Assembly: GCA_945916235.1 (NCBI GenBank)
Contig: CAMEGQ010000008.1
Location: forward strand, 1 to 47,877
DNA from: an uncultured Porphyromonadaceae bacterium
GTDB taxonomy: Bacteria > Bacteroidota > Bacteroidia > Bacteroidales > Muribaculaceae
Length of the DNA stretch: 47,877 nucleotides
Direction of reading: 5' to 3'
The notes under the pieces were generated by a model that ran no database searches, had not been told where the DNA came from, and was given only the letters and a program-made list of their open reading frames with translations. Below, one piece after another: positions 25,099 through 33,204 of this stretch. Both the position numbers and the translations under genes were made by a program. Each line of letters starts with the position of its first letter. The stretch's first letter is position 1.

Positions 25099-26265
25099 TT
25101 ATGGCTGCTCCTTTATGTCGTGATAGAAGAAATCGTCGGTCATAAAGTGCAGGGGGACATACGCGTAAAGCGTAGCTTTCAGCGGCGCGGCCACTCCCTG
25201 AAGTATTTCCATGGGAAATTCTACGGAGAGCACATGATTGTAGGCCAGCGAAGGATTGAAGGCGAACAGCGTGCCGCTCACCTTTTCGGGGCTCTTGGAT
25301 TTTATACCGAAATAAAGTCCGCACCCTTCCGAGCGGCAGAACTCCAGGAATTGGCCCAGAGTGACGTTAAGCTTTTGATTCCGGTAGCCGTAGCAATTGA
25401 CAGTCAGGTCGATGGGCAGCGGCACGGGCGACTGGCCGGTCAGCATGACGTTTGTGGTCGAGCGTGTGGCCATATCGGGCGAACAGATCAGCGACAGGAC
25501 GCTGTCGACATCCTCCACATAAAGGGTCGATGAAATCAGCGGGCTCAGATACGGCTTCCCTTTAAGCTGTCCGCGCCCGTCGCCGCCCACAAGCAGCTGG
25601 CGCTTGTCTTTTACAGCCACCAGGTCGATCGGCCTCACCTCGGGAAAGGTGGGGAGGGTTGCGATGAGGTTCTGCTCAAGCTCTTCGGCATCAGCGCCGA
25701 TAAGCAGCTGGCAATCAGCGGGTATGCTGACGGTCAGAACGCCCTGCGGGAGGGTCCATGTGGCCATGAATCCCTTCATGTCGCCGGTGCGAACGCTGAA
25801 GGGGGTGGCGGGACTGATATCTTTGAGCCATTCCATGCGGCCTTCGGCCAGATATACGCGGTCGATGGCCATGATTTGCTCCGGAGTCTGATTATTGGGG
25901 TTCAGATTCAGATCGAGGCCGAGCAGATAGCGCTCCATAAAGTCGGTAAAGCGCGGCATACCGACCATTTGGGCCGCTTCGGGGGTAAACAGTGCGTATC
26001 CGATATGGGCGATGGTGCCTGCGGAATCCACCCTGACGTGGAGCGGCCTCCCGCGATAGGAGAAGCCGTCGTTATCGCCCGGATGAAGTCCGTCGGCTAT
26101 CTTCAAAGCCTTGGCAAAAGAGGCCAGCTGAAGAGTGCGGCATTTTGTCGGGGCTTTTCCCTGTAGCTTCTCGGCGGGTGCCTGTTCCGATGCGACAACT
26201 TTGCCCCCGGACAATACCGGGGACAAAGTTATCAGCAGTGCGGTTATGATAGTGTATAATCTCAC
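25099..26265 (-). CDS. Exported 388-residue protein, unknown function
   Basis: Signal peptide MRLYTIITALLITLSPVLSGGKVVA. The rest is a mixed alpha/beta chain without a family that I recognise. Conspicuous segments are FAKALKIADGLHPGDNDGFSY, MERYLLGLDLNLNP, VDSVLSLICSP and LEFCRSEGCGLYFGI. Cysteines are few and spaced as if one disulfide could form (FCRSEGC). It follows the zinc-ribbon/MORN gene after 26 bases and precedes the 256-residue gene after 90 bases. Confidence 0.85.
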   Translation of the reverse strand: MRLYTIITALLITLSPVLSGGKVVASEQAPAEKLQGKAPTKCRTLQLASFAKALKIADGLHPGDNDGFSYRGRPLHVRVDSAGTIAHIGYALFTPEAAQMVGMPRFTDFMERYLLGLDLNLNPNNQTPEQIMAIDRVYLAEGRMEWLKDISPATPFSVRTGDMKGFMATWTLPQGVLTVSIPADCQLLIGADAEELEQNLIATLPTFPEVRPIDLVAVKDKRQLLVGGDGRGQLKGKPYLSPLISSTLYVEDVDSVLSLICSPDMATRSTTNVMLTGQSPVPLPIDLTVNCYGYRNQKLNVTLGQFLEFCRSEGCGLYFGIKSKSPEKVSGTLFAFNPSLAYNHVLSVEFPMEILQGVAAPLKATLYAYVPLHFMTDDFFYHDIKEQP

Positions 26266-26291
26266 CGTATCGAGGAGTTACAGATTTATGA

Positions 26292-26969
26292 TTACGGACG
26301 GATACCGGTCACGTCGCCGTCGTGGCTCCAGAGGCCTGTACCGCCGGAAATGCGGCCGTCGCGGAATTCACCTTCGTAGGTGTCGCCCGGGTTGGCAACG
26401 AAGTCTTTCGAAGGCACGATCTGCTGGCTGCGGGTGTAGGTGATGGTGCCGTGGCCGTGAGGCTTACCGTTTTTGAGATCGCCGGTATATTTACCGTAAG
26501 GGAGGGTGATGGTACCGTAGCCGTTCTGAGGAGCAGGCTCAGGACCTTTGATTCCTCCACCTTTGTTACCACCATTCTTTCCACCGGTTTCTACTTGCGG
26601 TCCCTCAGGCTCTGCAACTACCGTATCTACCTCTCCTGCAATAGTATCGGGGCCTCCGGTCACTACCTCTACGGAATCAACAGGTACAGGTTCCGGCTCC
26701 GGAGCGTTCTCGCTCTTGCCGGGAAGGAGGGAAAATACGGCTACGCCGATGAGAGCAGCAGCTCCGACGCCACCGATGGCATACAGCGGTGCCTTCGATT
26801 TTTTCTTGGGAGGAGGACATTCGTGAAGGGGTTTGCCACACTCGGGGCAGACGAAGTCGCCACGAACGGAAATCTGCTGGACTTCGCGGGTCTTGCATTT
26901 GGAGCATGTCTCGGTCAGACATTTGCCGTAGCGATAACGAAGATGTGAATCTTTTCTTGGACTTGCCAT
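26292..26969 (-). CDS. Zinc-ribbon, transmembrane, MORN-repeat protein
   Basis: A 225-residue protein with three modules. Residues 17-51 carry cysteines as Cys17, Cys22, Cys25, Cys41, Cys44 and Cys51, of which CSKC and CPEC form a zinc ribbon. A hydrophobic helix lies at about 60-82 (APLYAIGGVGAAALIGVAVFSLL). After an acidic, Gly/Pro-rich linker come two MORN repeats (YGKYTGDLKNGKPHGHG at 158 and YEGEFRDGRISGGTG at 198). The N-terminus lacks a cleavable signal, so a cytosolic ribbon and a periplasmic MORN part is the likely topology. It directly follows the tubulin gene in the operon and could couple that filament to the envelope. No enzyme motif is seen. Confidence 0.9.
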   Translation of the reverse strand: MASPRKDSHLRYRYGKCLTETCSKCKTREVQQISVRGDFVCPECGKPLHECPPPKKKSKAPLYAIGGVGAAALIGVAVFSLLPGKSENAPEPEPVPVDSVEVVTGGPDTIAGEVDTVVAEPEGPQVETGGKNGGNKGGGIKGPEPAPQNGYGTITLPYGKYTGDLKNGKPHGHGTITYTRSQQIVPSKDFVANPGDTYEGEFRDGRISGGTGLWSHDGDVTGIRP

Positions 26970-27007
26970 TATTTGATGATTTTATCTTGGATTAAAGTTT
27001 GTAGTGG

Positions 27008-27048
27008 CCGGAGATTCCGGAGCCTTTTGACCGCTCCGGAATCTCCGG
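27008..27048. other. 16-bp hairpin after the tubulin-like gene
   Basis: CCGGAGATTCCGGAGC (27008-27023) pairs perfectly with GCTCCGGAATCTCCGG (27033-27048). It lies 7 bases after the tubulin-like stop codon. No U-tract follows, so it is likely a processing or stability element that separates the amounts of the first two and last six products. Confidence 0.75.
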
Positions 27049-27054
27049 ATGGGA

Positions 27055-30000
27055 TTACATACCGGGCATGGGTGGAACACCGGGAGCAGCCGGCGGCATG
27101 GGAGGCATACCGGGCATGGCAGGCGGCATAGCCGGAGCGAACAGGAAGCTCAGGGCAGGCACCTGTTCAGCCAGCTGCCATGAGGGCATTCCGTCCATCC
27201 AGACGTAGGTCTGCTTGGTCATCTGGCCGTTGGTGACCAGCTGCTTGCAGGTGGCGGCATCGTAGGGGCCATACTGCTGGCCGTTGATGCTCAGGAATAC
27301 ATTGATCGTGGGCAACTGCTGAGGTGGAGGAGGCATGCCGGGACCGACAGTAGGCTGGCCGGAGGCTACCGGCGGCTGAGGACCGCCTACCGGGGGCTGA
27401 GGATCTGTCGGAATGGTAATCACGGGTTCCTGAACCTCCTGAGGTTTATCGACTGGGAAGATGCTCGGCAGATTCTTGCCGTTGCCTTCGCCATGGAGCA
27501 GGGTGGCATTCTGGGCGTCAGTGCCGGGATTGCCAGTGTTAATCATGCGGTCGTAGCGCTGGCTGTAATCGGCCAGCCAGTCGATGGCGCGCATCGGGAA
27601 GCAATATTTCAGCGTGAGCACCGACAGCTCATCTTTACGCGGGCTCTTGCGGTTGACCTTGATGCTGACTTTCTCGCCCAGACCGATTTCGGCCAGAAGG
27701 GCCTGCTCGAGCTTATCGGCGAATTTAACCAGTCCGGCATCGCCTTCAGGTGAAGGTATCGACACCAGGATGGTCTTCTTCTCATAGCTGGCGGGGTTGG
27801 TGGGGCTGAGCGCGCCCTCGTTGTTGCGCAGATGGAGCTGCAGCTGCGAGGGGTTGAGCTGCAGATATACGCCGCTCTGCTTGATGATAGTATGGGCGAA
27901 GGCCTTGATCTCATCGTCGCTGGTGAGCTTCTGGCGCAGCTGGGTGAGGATGTTCATGCCCAGCACTTTCTTGTCGGCTTCGATGCGCTCGGAATGTTTC
28001 TGGCGGATGATGTCGGCAAGCTTGCGGTCGAAGGCGTCGCGGATGTCTTCGATCGAGATGCTGTTGGTCAGACGGTTGAAGCTTATAAAGTCGCCTTCGG
28101 GCAGGATTTCGTTGCGCAGCTGCAGCGAGATGGCCGGCATGGTGATCTTGTCGACTTTCACGTCACGCTCAAATGCGCTCATAGCCTCTTCTTCGCATAC
28201 TTCGATGATGGCGCCGCGCATATCCTCGAGCCCCTTGTTGATCTTACGCTGAGCTGTGATAAGCTTTTCGGTCTCGTCGATAGCGTCGCTGACGAGCTTA
28301 CCGAAGTCGCCGATGTCTGCGTCCATATCGTTGATTTCAAGCGCAAGCTTGGCAGCGAGTTTCTTGGCGAATTCCAGAGCCACCATGCGGGTCTTGCTGG
28401 TGAAGAGGTCGCCGAGGATGGTCTGATGCTCGGCGTAGAGGCGGGCGCCCTTGTTGACCATACGCTGGAGGATGCCGAGATTCGACCAGTCGGTGAGGTT
28501 GAACTGACGGTCTTCTTCGATGGCGTTGAAGTTGTCGAGCTCCTCTTTGCTCTCTTTTTCAAGCTCTTTGCGGATTTCGGTCATGCGCTCGATAAGCAGC
28601 TTCGACACTTTCTGAAGCTCCACGATGGAGATGTCGCCCACATGCCATTTCTCGAAGAGTTCCTTCTCGATCTTATGGCGGATCTCCTTGGCCAGCTCGG
28701 GGATAGCGCGCTCCTTGCCTGCGAAATACGGCTCAACGCCCACTTCGCGGAAATGGAGGGCATAGAAGTCCTGGAGGGTGTTCTGCAGCTCGTTGAGCGG
28801 GCAGTCGGCGCTCTTGGCCTCCTCGGCATAGCCGATGGCCTTGTCATCCCAATATTCTTTGAACGAGGGATGGTCAGGATCGTCGGGAAGCACTTTCTTA
28901 TTGAGCGTCAGATGGTCAATGTCGAGCATCCAGTTGGAGAGGTTTTCGGCATTGAAATATTCCTGACGGTAGTCTTTGTTGCGCTCTTCGTTGACAAAGC
29001 CCTGGTTTTCACGCCAGTTGTTGTACTTGAACTGGTAGAGGATGTCTTCGCCTACGGTGTAGGTGATATGTTTGAGGATGCGGAGCTCGGGATACATCAC
29101 TCGCTTGATACCGAACGAGTTGATCTTCTTGGTGCGGGCGATGGGTATCTTGCCGTTGGCGTCGGGCTTTCCGTTTTCATCGTATTCGAAACAGAAATCG
29201 TCCATATTCTCATACTTGAATCCGCGCACCATGTCGCCGTTGACCTCATCTTCGTTGTTAACCAGGAAGATGCGTGCGAATACAAAGTCGCTGACGGTCT
29301 TGGGCAGCTCGGAGAAGGATTCCAGAGTCTGACCGTTTTCGTTTACGTTGCTGTAAAGCATCAGACCGTTGGCCACACCTTTGGCAGCTTCGCTGAATAC
29401 ATTGATAGGTCCGGTGCCGGTGACGTCCTGAGGCATGAACACACCCGACTGGAGAGCGTTAAGCTCCATCAGGGCAGCGTAGCCGTTCTGATAGTAACGG
29501 CCCTGGTCGATACCGCTGTGGGGCAGGTACATCTCGGGAATCATTGCGTAGACGGTGATGTTGGCCTTGGGGAAGGTCTTGCGCGTCTGCACCAGAGCAT
29601 CGATGATCGAACCGGAGCCGGTGCCGCCAGCGAGGCCTGCGAAGATGTGGATATACAGTTCGTTGGTCTCACCGGAGATATCCTGACAGCGGGCGAAGGC
29701 GTCTTTGATTGAGTTTACATAAGCCTGGGCATTGGCGGCAAAGAGCAGACGGCCTGCGCGGCGCTTCTGACCTGCGGCCTGACCGAGCGAACCGATGGCG
29801 CGGCGTACGGCCTCGGCATTCTCGATGATACCTTTCACCTGAGGATAATTCTGGGGATGATCCAGAATAGCCGATACCTCGATCGACTTGATGTTGAGGA
29901 ACTCGTTTTTGGTGAATGAGGCGTCCTGGCCCATCACGCGGAAATCGGGGCGCGGACGGCCGCCCTGAGGCATCATTTCGTCGGTAGAATCCACATAAAC

Positions 30001-30138
30001 CAGCGCAACGGCCTTCTTGGCGCGTTCTTCGGGTGTGAATTCTTCGAACATTCGCATCTTGAATGCGCGGAGCACCTTGCCTCCGGTGCCTCCGAGGCCA
30101 ACCAGAATATGGTTGCCGGTATTAAATGTTGTTGCCAT
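27055..30138 (-). CDS. Tubulin/FtsZ-like GTPase with C-terminal GYF_2 domain
   Basis: Cytosolic protein of 1027 residues belonging to the large bacterial tubulin-like family (Pfam tubulin_2 type). A nucleotide-binding Rossmann start HILVGLGGTGGKVLRAF (10-26) and the tubulin signature loop FAGLAGGTGSG (166-176) are clear; the strand ALVYVDSTDEM (45-55) and VYAMIPEMYLP fit the GTPase fold. The middle (about 420-880) is long, mostly helical and charged. A Pro-rich linker (about 890-944) leads to a GYF_2/DUF4339 domain (about 945-998; YGPYDAATCKQLV, YVWMDGMPSW), then a Pro/Met/Gly tail. FtsZ-like proteins of this class have been proposed to act in membrane remodelling. Second gene of the unit; no signal peptide. 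Confidence 0.93.
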   Translation of the reverse strand: MATTFNTGNHILVGLGGTGGKVLRAFKMRMFEEFTPEERAKKAVALVYVDSTDEMMPQGGRPRPDFRVMGQDASFTKNEFLNIKSIEVSAILDHPQNYPQVKGIIENAEAVRRAIGSLGQAAGQKRRAGRLLFAANAQAYVNSIKDAFARCQDISGETNELYIHIFAGLAGGTGSGSIIDALVQTRKTFPKANITVYAMIPEMYLPHSGIDQGRYYQNGYAALMELNALQSGVFMPQDVTGTGPINVFSEAAKGVANGLMLYSNVNENGQTLESFSELPKTVSDFVFARIFLVNNEDEVNGDMVRGFKYENMDDFCFEYDENGKPDANGKIPIARTKKINSFGIKRVMYPELRILKHITYTVGEDILYQFKYNNWRENQGFVNEERNKDYRQEYFNAENLSNWMLDIDHLTLNKKVLPDDPDHPSFKEYWDDKAIGYAEEAKSADCPLNELQNTLQDFYALHFREVGVEPYFAGKERAIPELAKEIRHKIEKELFEKWHVGDISIVELQKVSKLLIERMTEIRKELEKESKEELDNFNAIEEDRQFNLTDWSNLGILQRMVNKGARLYAEHQTILGDLFTSKTRMVALEFAKKLAAKLALEINDMDADIGDFGKLVSDAIDETEKLITAQRKINKGLEDMRGAIIEVCEEEAMSAFERDVKVDKITMPAISLQLRNEILPEGDFISFNRLTNSISIEDIRDAFDRKLADIIRQKHSERIEADKKVLGMNILTQLRQKLTSDDEIKAFAHTIIKQSGVYLQLNPSQLQLHLRNNEGALSPTNPASYEKKTILVSIPSPEGDAGLVKFADKLEQALLAEIGLGEKVSIKVNRKSPRKDELSVLTLKYCFPMRAIDWLADYSQRYDRMINTGNPGTDAQNATLLHGEGNGKNLPSIFPVDKPQEVQEPVITIPTDPQPPVGGPQPPVASGQPTVGPGMPPPPQQLPTINVFLSINGQQYGPYDAATCKQLVTNGQMTKQTYVWMDGMPSWQLAEQVPALSFLFAPAMPPAMPGMPPMPPAAPGVPPMPGM

Positions 30139-30212
30139 ATGATATATGATGTATTTATTTCTTCTGCATCATACGCCCCCGTGGCGCTATGTGTGCTTTC
30201 CCTTCAGCGTGG

Positions 30213-30821
30213 TCAGCGCCTGCGGGTGCGCGAAGCCGGGCGGGCGCCCATCCTTGTGCGCGAGGCCGGACGTGTGCGGCTCGGGCGGTGCGACTGCTGA
30301 GAGTGTTCCATGGTCTTGATTACAATTACAGCTGCGACAATGACGAAGCCCAGACTCCACATTACCCGCCGGAAGATATACCAGCGGAAATACGTGCGGC
30401 AGGCATCAGCCAACGCCTTGGGATACTGGCTTACGTTGTAACCCACTATCTCACTGCCGCCTACATAGTAGGAAAGCAGCGGATTGTTGGAGATGATGTC
30501 CTGAGTCAGAGCGTTGGTTTCGGAGTTGGTGAATACGCGGTCGGGATTGTATGCCAGATATGCGTCGACCATCTCCTGGGCGATCATTTCATAGCGCGAA
30601 ATAGAGCGATAAATCGACACGGAACCGCAGATGAGGATACTCTGGAAAATCAGAAGTATGCCAAGCACGGCACCAACGATATACGACACCGGGGTAAAGG
30701 TGGCATTCTTATACCACCCCTTGATCAGGAAGAAGAACAGAGCCAGACAGGCCAACCCGAACAGAATGCCAAGAAGCACGCTGCCGGTGGAATATCGTAA
30801 GATTTCGAATAAAGCACTCAT
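30213..30821 (-). CDS. Polytopic membrane protein, first gene of the tubulin operon
   Basis: Inner-membrane protein of 202 residues with no family I recognise. Predicted membrane segments lie at about 13-35 (GSVLLGILFGLACLALFFF), 47-67 (IVGAVLGILLIFQSILICG) and 150-171 (WSLGFVIVAAVIVIKT), with an outside loop of about 80 residues holding a tyrosine-rich patch (PLLSYYVGGSEIVGYNV). The tail after residue 172 is arginine-rich and partly duplicated (RPASRTR twice), and probably lies in the cytoplasm near the GTPase. The start chosen is the second ATG, because the first lies inside the promoter -7 box. The stop is 74 bases before the tubulin start. Confidence 0.85.
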   Translation of the reverse strand: MSALFEILRYSTGSVLLGILFGLACLALFFFLIKGWYKNATFTPVSYIVGAVLGILLIFQSILICGSVSIYRSISRYEMIAQEMVDAYLAYNPDRVFTNSETNALTQDIISNNPLLSYYVGGSEIVGYNVSQYPKALADACRTYFRWYIFRRVMWSLGFVIVAAVIVIKTMEHSQQSHRPSRTRPASRTRMGARPASRTRRR

Positions 30822-30847
30822 TGTTGCACAAAATGCACTAATTGGCA

Positions 30848-30855
30848 CAAAGATA
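30848..30855 (-). promoter_or_regulatory. Candidate promoter of the tubulin operon
   Basis: TATCTTTG on the - strand fits TAnnTTTG and would give a 20-base leader to the ATG at 30821. A TTTG is 12 bases further upstream, closer than typical. Upstream, GTTAAC is present twice at 30898-30913 in a repeat that could bind a regulator. Confidence 0.55.
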
Positions 30856-31029
30856 TAAATAAAGGTACAAAATATGCCCCGTAAGCAGTTAATTAATGTT
30901 AACCAACGTTAACGCTACGAAACTTTTTTCACCTCTTCATCCGGCACAGATCGCGCCCCAAATCGCTCAAAATCCCGGCGCCATCGGCGGCATCCGTTCG
31001 GGAGAATCAGAATCAGGACTGAGGGCAGG

Positions 31030-32019
31030 TCAGCGCTGGCGGAGGACTACCCAGACCACTACCGGGATGCCCAGCAGGGCGGTGATGGCGTTGATGGGGA
31101 GGGTGAAGGCTTTGGAAATAAGGTCGCAGAGCAGCAGCACGGCGGCTCCTGAGAGGATGGTGGCGGGCACGAGCACGCGGTGGTCGCTGTTGTTGAACAG
31201 CATGCGGCTGACGTGGGGCATGGCCAGACCGATAAAACCGATAGGTCCGCAGAAGGCCGTCACGGTGCCGGCCAGAAGTGTGGTCGAGACGAACAGCAGG
31301 GTGCGCGAGCGGCGGAGATTTAGGCCCATGGTTGTGGCGTATTCTTCGCCGAAAAGCAGAAGATTGAGAGGCTTTATGGCAGCTACGGCGAGCAGAAGCC
31401 CGGCCACGACGGAAGGGATGAGGATGCGCAGCTGAGCGCCTGTGACGTCGCCGAGCGACCCCATAGTCCAGATTACGAATGTCTTGAGCGACTCTTCATT
31501 GCTCAGATACTGAAGTATTTGCACCACTGCCCCTATGCCCGATGAGAACATCATGCCGAGGATGAGTATCACCATGATATCCTTGATCCGATGGCCGGCG
31601 ATGGCGATGGCGGCGAGCACGGCTGCCGATCCGATCCATGCGGCCCCGGCCACTCCGAGCGAACTTAGAGTGGCCGTTATCCCCAGCAGCGGCGCTCCGA
31701 GGATGAAGATGGCCACGCCGAGACTGGCTCCGGAGCTGATACCCAGCACATAAGGGCCGGCCAGAGGGTTGCGGAACAGCGTCTGCATCTGCAATCCGCT
31801 GACCGACAGGGCCGCTCCGGCCAGCAGAGCCACCAAAGCCTTGACCAAGCGTATATTGATCACAATCTTAGCCACCGACGGCGGGCATCCACCGCCGGAA
31901 AGGGCTCCCCATACCTGCCGCAGGGGGATACTGACGGCGCCCACCGTCAGATCAAGCAGAAACAGCATGACGGTAAGGCATCCGAGAAGAAGGAAAAGCA
32001 GACCGGTACGGGATTTCAT
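31030..32019 (-). CDS. FecCD/BtuC-type ABC transporter permease
   Basis: Membrane subunit for import of a ferric siderophore, haem or cobalamin. The start is set at MKSRTGLLFLLLGC; the open frame extends upstream inside the preceding gene but that part has no fit. The 329-residue chain has about ten membrane helices and the family patterns ALSVSGLQMQTLFRNPLAGPYVLGISSGASLG, LGMMFSSGIGAVVQIL, and the C-terminal FCGPIGFIGLAMPHVSRML, the loop that contacts the ATPase. It begins 10 bases after the binding-protein stop. The ATP-binding subunit is not adjacent and is not in the window. Confidence 0.93.
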   Translation of the reverse strand: MKSRTGLLFLLLGCLTVMLFLLDLTVGAVSIPLRQVWGALSGGGCPPSVAKIVINIRLVKALVALLAGAALSVSGLQMQTLFRNPLAGPYVLGISSGASLGVAIFILGAPLLGITATLSSLGVAGAAWIGSAAVLAAIAIAGHRIKDIMVILILGMMFSSGIGAVVQILQYLSNEESLKTFVIWTMGSLGDVTGAQLRILIPSVVAGLLLAVAAIKPLNLLLFGEEYATTMGLNLRRSRTLLFVSTTLLAGTVTAFCGPIGFIGLAMPHVSRMLFNNSDHRVLVPATILSGAAVLLLCDLISKAFTLPINAITALLGIPVVVWVVLRQR

Positions 32020-32029
32020 CGCGCAGGGA

Positions 32030-33196
32030 TTATTTGAGCTGTTTGTAATATACGAAATCTTCCTCCACAAGCTCCGGATGGAAGATTTTGACAAGATCGC
32101 GGAGCACGAGGTCGGGACGCGCCACAGCCGACTCGAAAAAGTCGTTACCTCCGGCGGCATTAGTCCGGGCGTTGGCATTATACAGGTCGCCGCGGCGGAA
32201 CACCGGAGTATCGGTAAATTTAGGGCACAGCGCCGCCACTTCGGCCTGCGAAGCGGCCTGACCCAGATTAATCCAGACATCGGCATCCGAAACAAGCAGA
32301 TAAGCCTCCTCCAGACTTATGGCCTCGGAGGCGTTGCCGGTGTTTTTCGAATAGATATAGTCGCCGCCGGCATCAGCTATAAGCCGGGCCACATAGTTGG
32401 AGACTGAGGGCATGAACCAGGTATCGTTGTAGGGGGTGTTGAGCATAACCTTAGGCTTCTTGCCGGCAGCCCCTGAAGCCTTAGCCTTCAGAGCGTTGTA
32501 GCGCGCAGGGATTTCTGCGAAAGTCTGCGCTCCCTTTTCGCGGATTCCGGCGGCCTCAGCCACAGCCACGATCCATTCAGCCTTGCCCAGAGGCGACTGC
32601 TCGAGGTATTCGCCGATATACATATACGGGATTCCCAGCGACCGGAGCTTACCCTCCATCATGCTTGCGCCGCTGACACCATAAAGTAGCACCAGATCAG
32701 GCTCCAGAGCCATGAGAGTCTCATAATTGACATTCCCCTCGAAGCCTACATCGGCCACACTGTCGCGGCGCGACTGAATGCGGCTGTTAGTGATGAAATC
32801 AAGGCCGGAGACACCCACCACTCGGTCGGTTTCACCCAGGGCATCAAGGAAAGCCACATGAGTAGACGACATGGCGACAATCCTGCGGGCATCGCCCTTG
32901 AGCACCTGCCCCTCGTATCCATCGGGTACATCTTCATCGCCGCGAACCACCAGCAGCTGCGTACACACGCTGTCGGCGCCCTGCCAGGGGTTGCGCACCG
33001 TAATCAGTACGCTCTGCCGCCCCTCAGCCCCGCGGATATCGAAGCCTTCGGCATATTCGGGCGTATACACCTCGCGGTCAAAGGCCGCCGCCCCATCGCC
33101 GCTCTTTCCTCCCCTGCACCCCGCGACGCATCCGGCAACGACCATCATCGCCACCATCGCCGCCATCGCCCAAATATTTACAATCAGCTTTTTCAT
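32030..33196 (-). CDS. ABC transporter substrate-binding lipoprotein (FecB/BtuF type)
   Basis: Periplasmic lipoprotein (AGC lipobox after MKKLIVNIWAMAAMVAMMVV, a second AGC four residues later) that delivers a metal chelate to the permease encoded just downstream. The 388 residues carry the two-lobe periplasmic-binding pattern: RIVAMSSTHVAFLDALGETDRVVGVSG in lobe one, ALEPDLVLLYGVSG, LGIPYMYIGEYLEQSPLGKAEWI in the linker helix and DADVWINLGQA in lobe two. The substrate cannot be read from sequence. The DNA just upstream is a mobile-looking inverted-repeat element, so the promoter may lie within it. Confidence 0.9.
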   Translation of the reverse strand: MKKLIVNIWAMAAMVAMMVVAGCVAGCRGGKSGDGAAAFDREVYTPEYAEGFDIRGAEGRQSVLITVRNPWQGADSVCTQLLVVRGDEDVPDGYEGQVLKGDARRIVAMSSTHVAFLDALGETDRVVGVSGLDFITNSRIQSRRDSVADVGFEGNVNYETLMALEPDLVLLYGVSGASMMEGKLRSLGIPYMYIGEYLEQSPLGKAEWIVAVAEAAGIREKGAQTFAEIPARYNALKAKASGAAGKKPKVMLNTPYNDTWFMPSVSNYVARLIADAGGDYIYSKNTGNASEAISLEEAYLLVSDADVWINLGQAASQAEVAALCPKFTDTPVFRRGDLYNANARTNAAGGNDFFESAVARPDLVLRDLVKIFHPELVEEDFVYYKQLK

Positions 33197-33204
33197 ACAC
33201 TTTT

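Noticed and set aside
27832-29712. 626-codon + strand frame opposite the tubulin-like gene
   Set aside because: The same G+C artefact: it mirrors codon positions of the real gene and shows only low-complexity hydrophobic sequence.
30822-30848. Upstream ATG (30848) for the first tubulin-operon gene
   Set aside because: It lies on the candidate -7 box, and the resulting nine extra residues do not fit a membrane-protein start better than the ATG at 30821.
31030-32295. Longer permease start at 32295
   Set aside because: The extra 92 codons overlap the binding-protein gene and read as shadow sequence; MKSRTGLLFLLL at 32019 is the natural start of the first helix.
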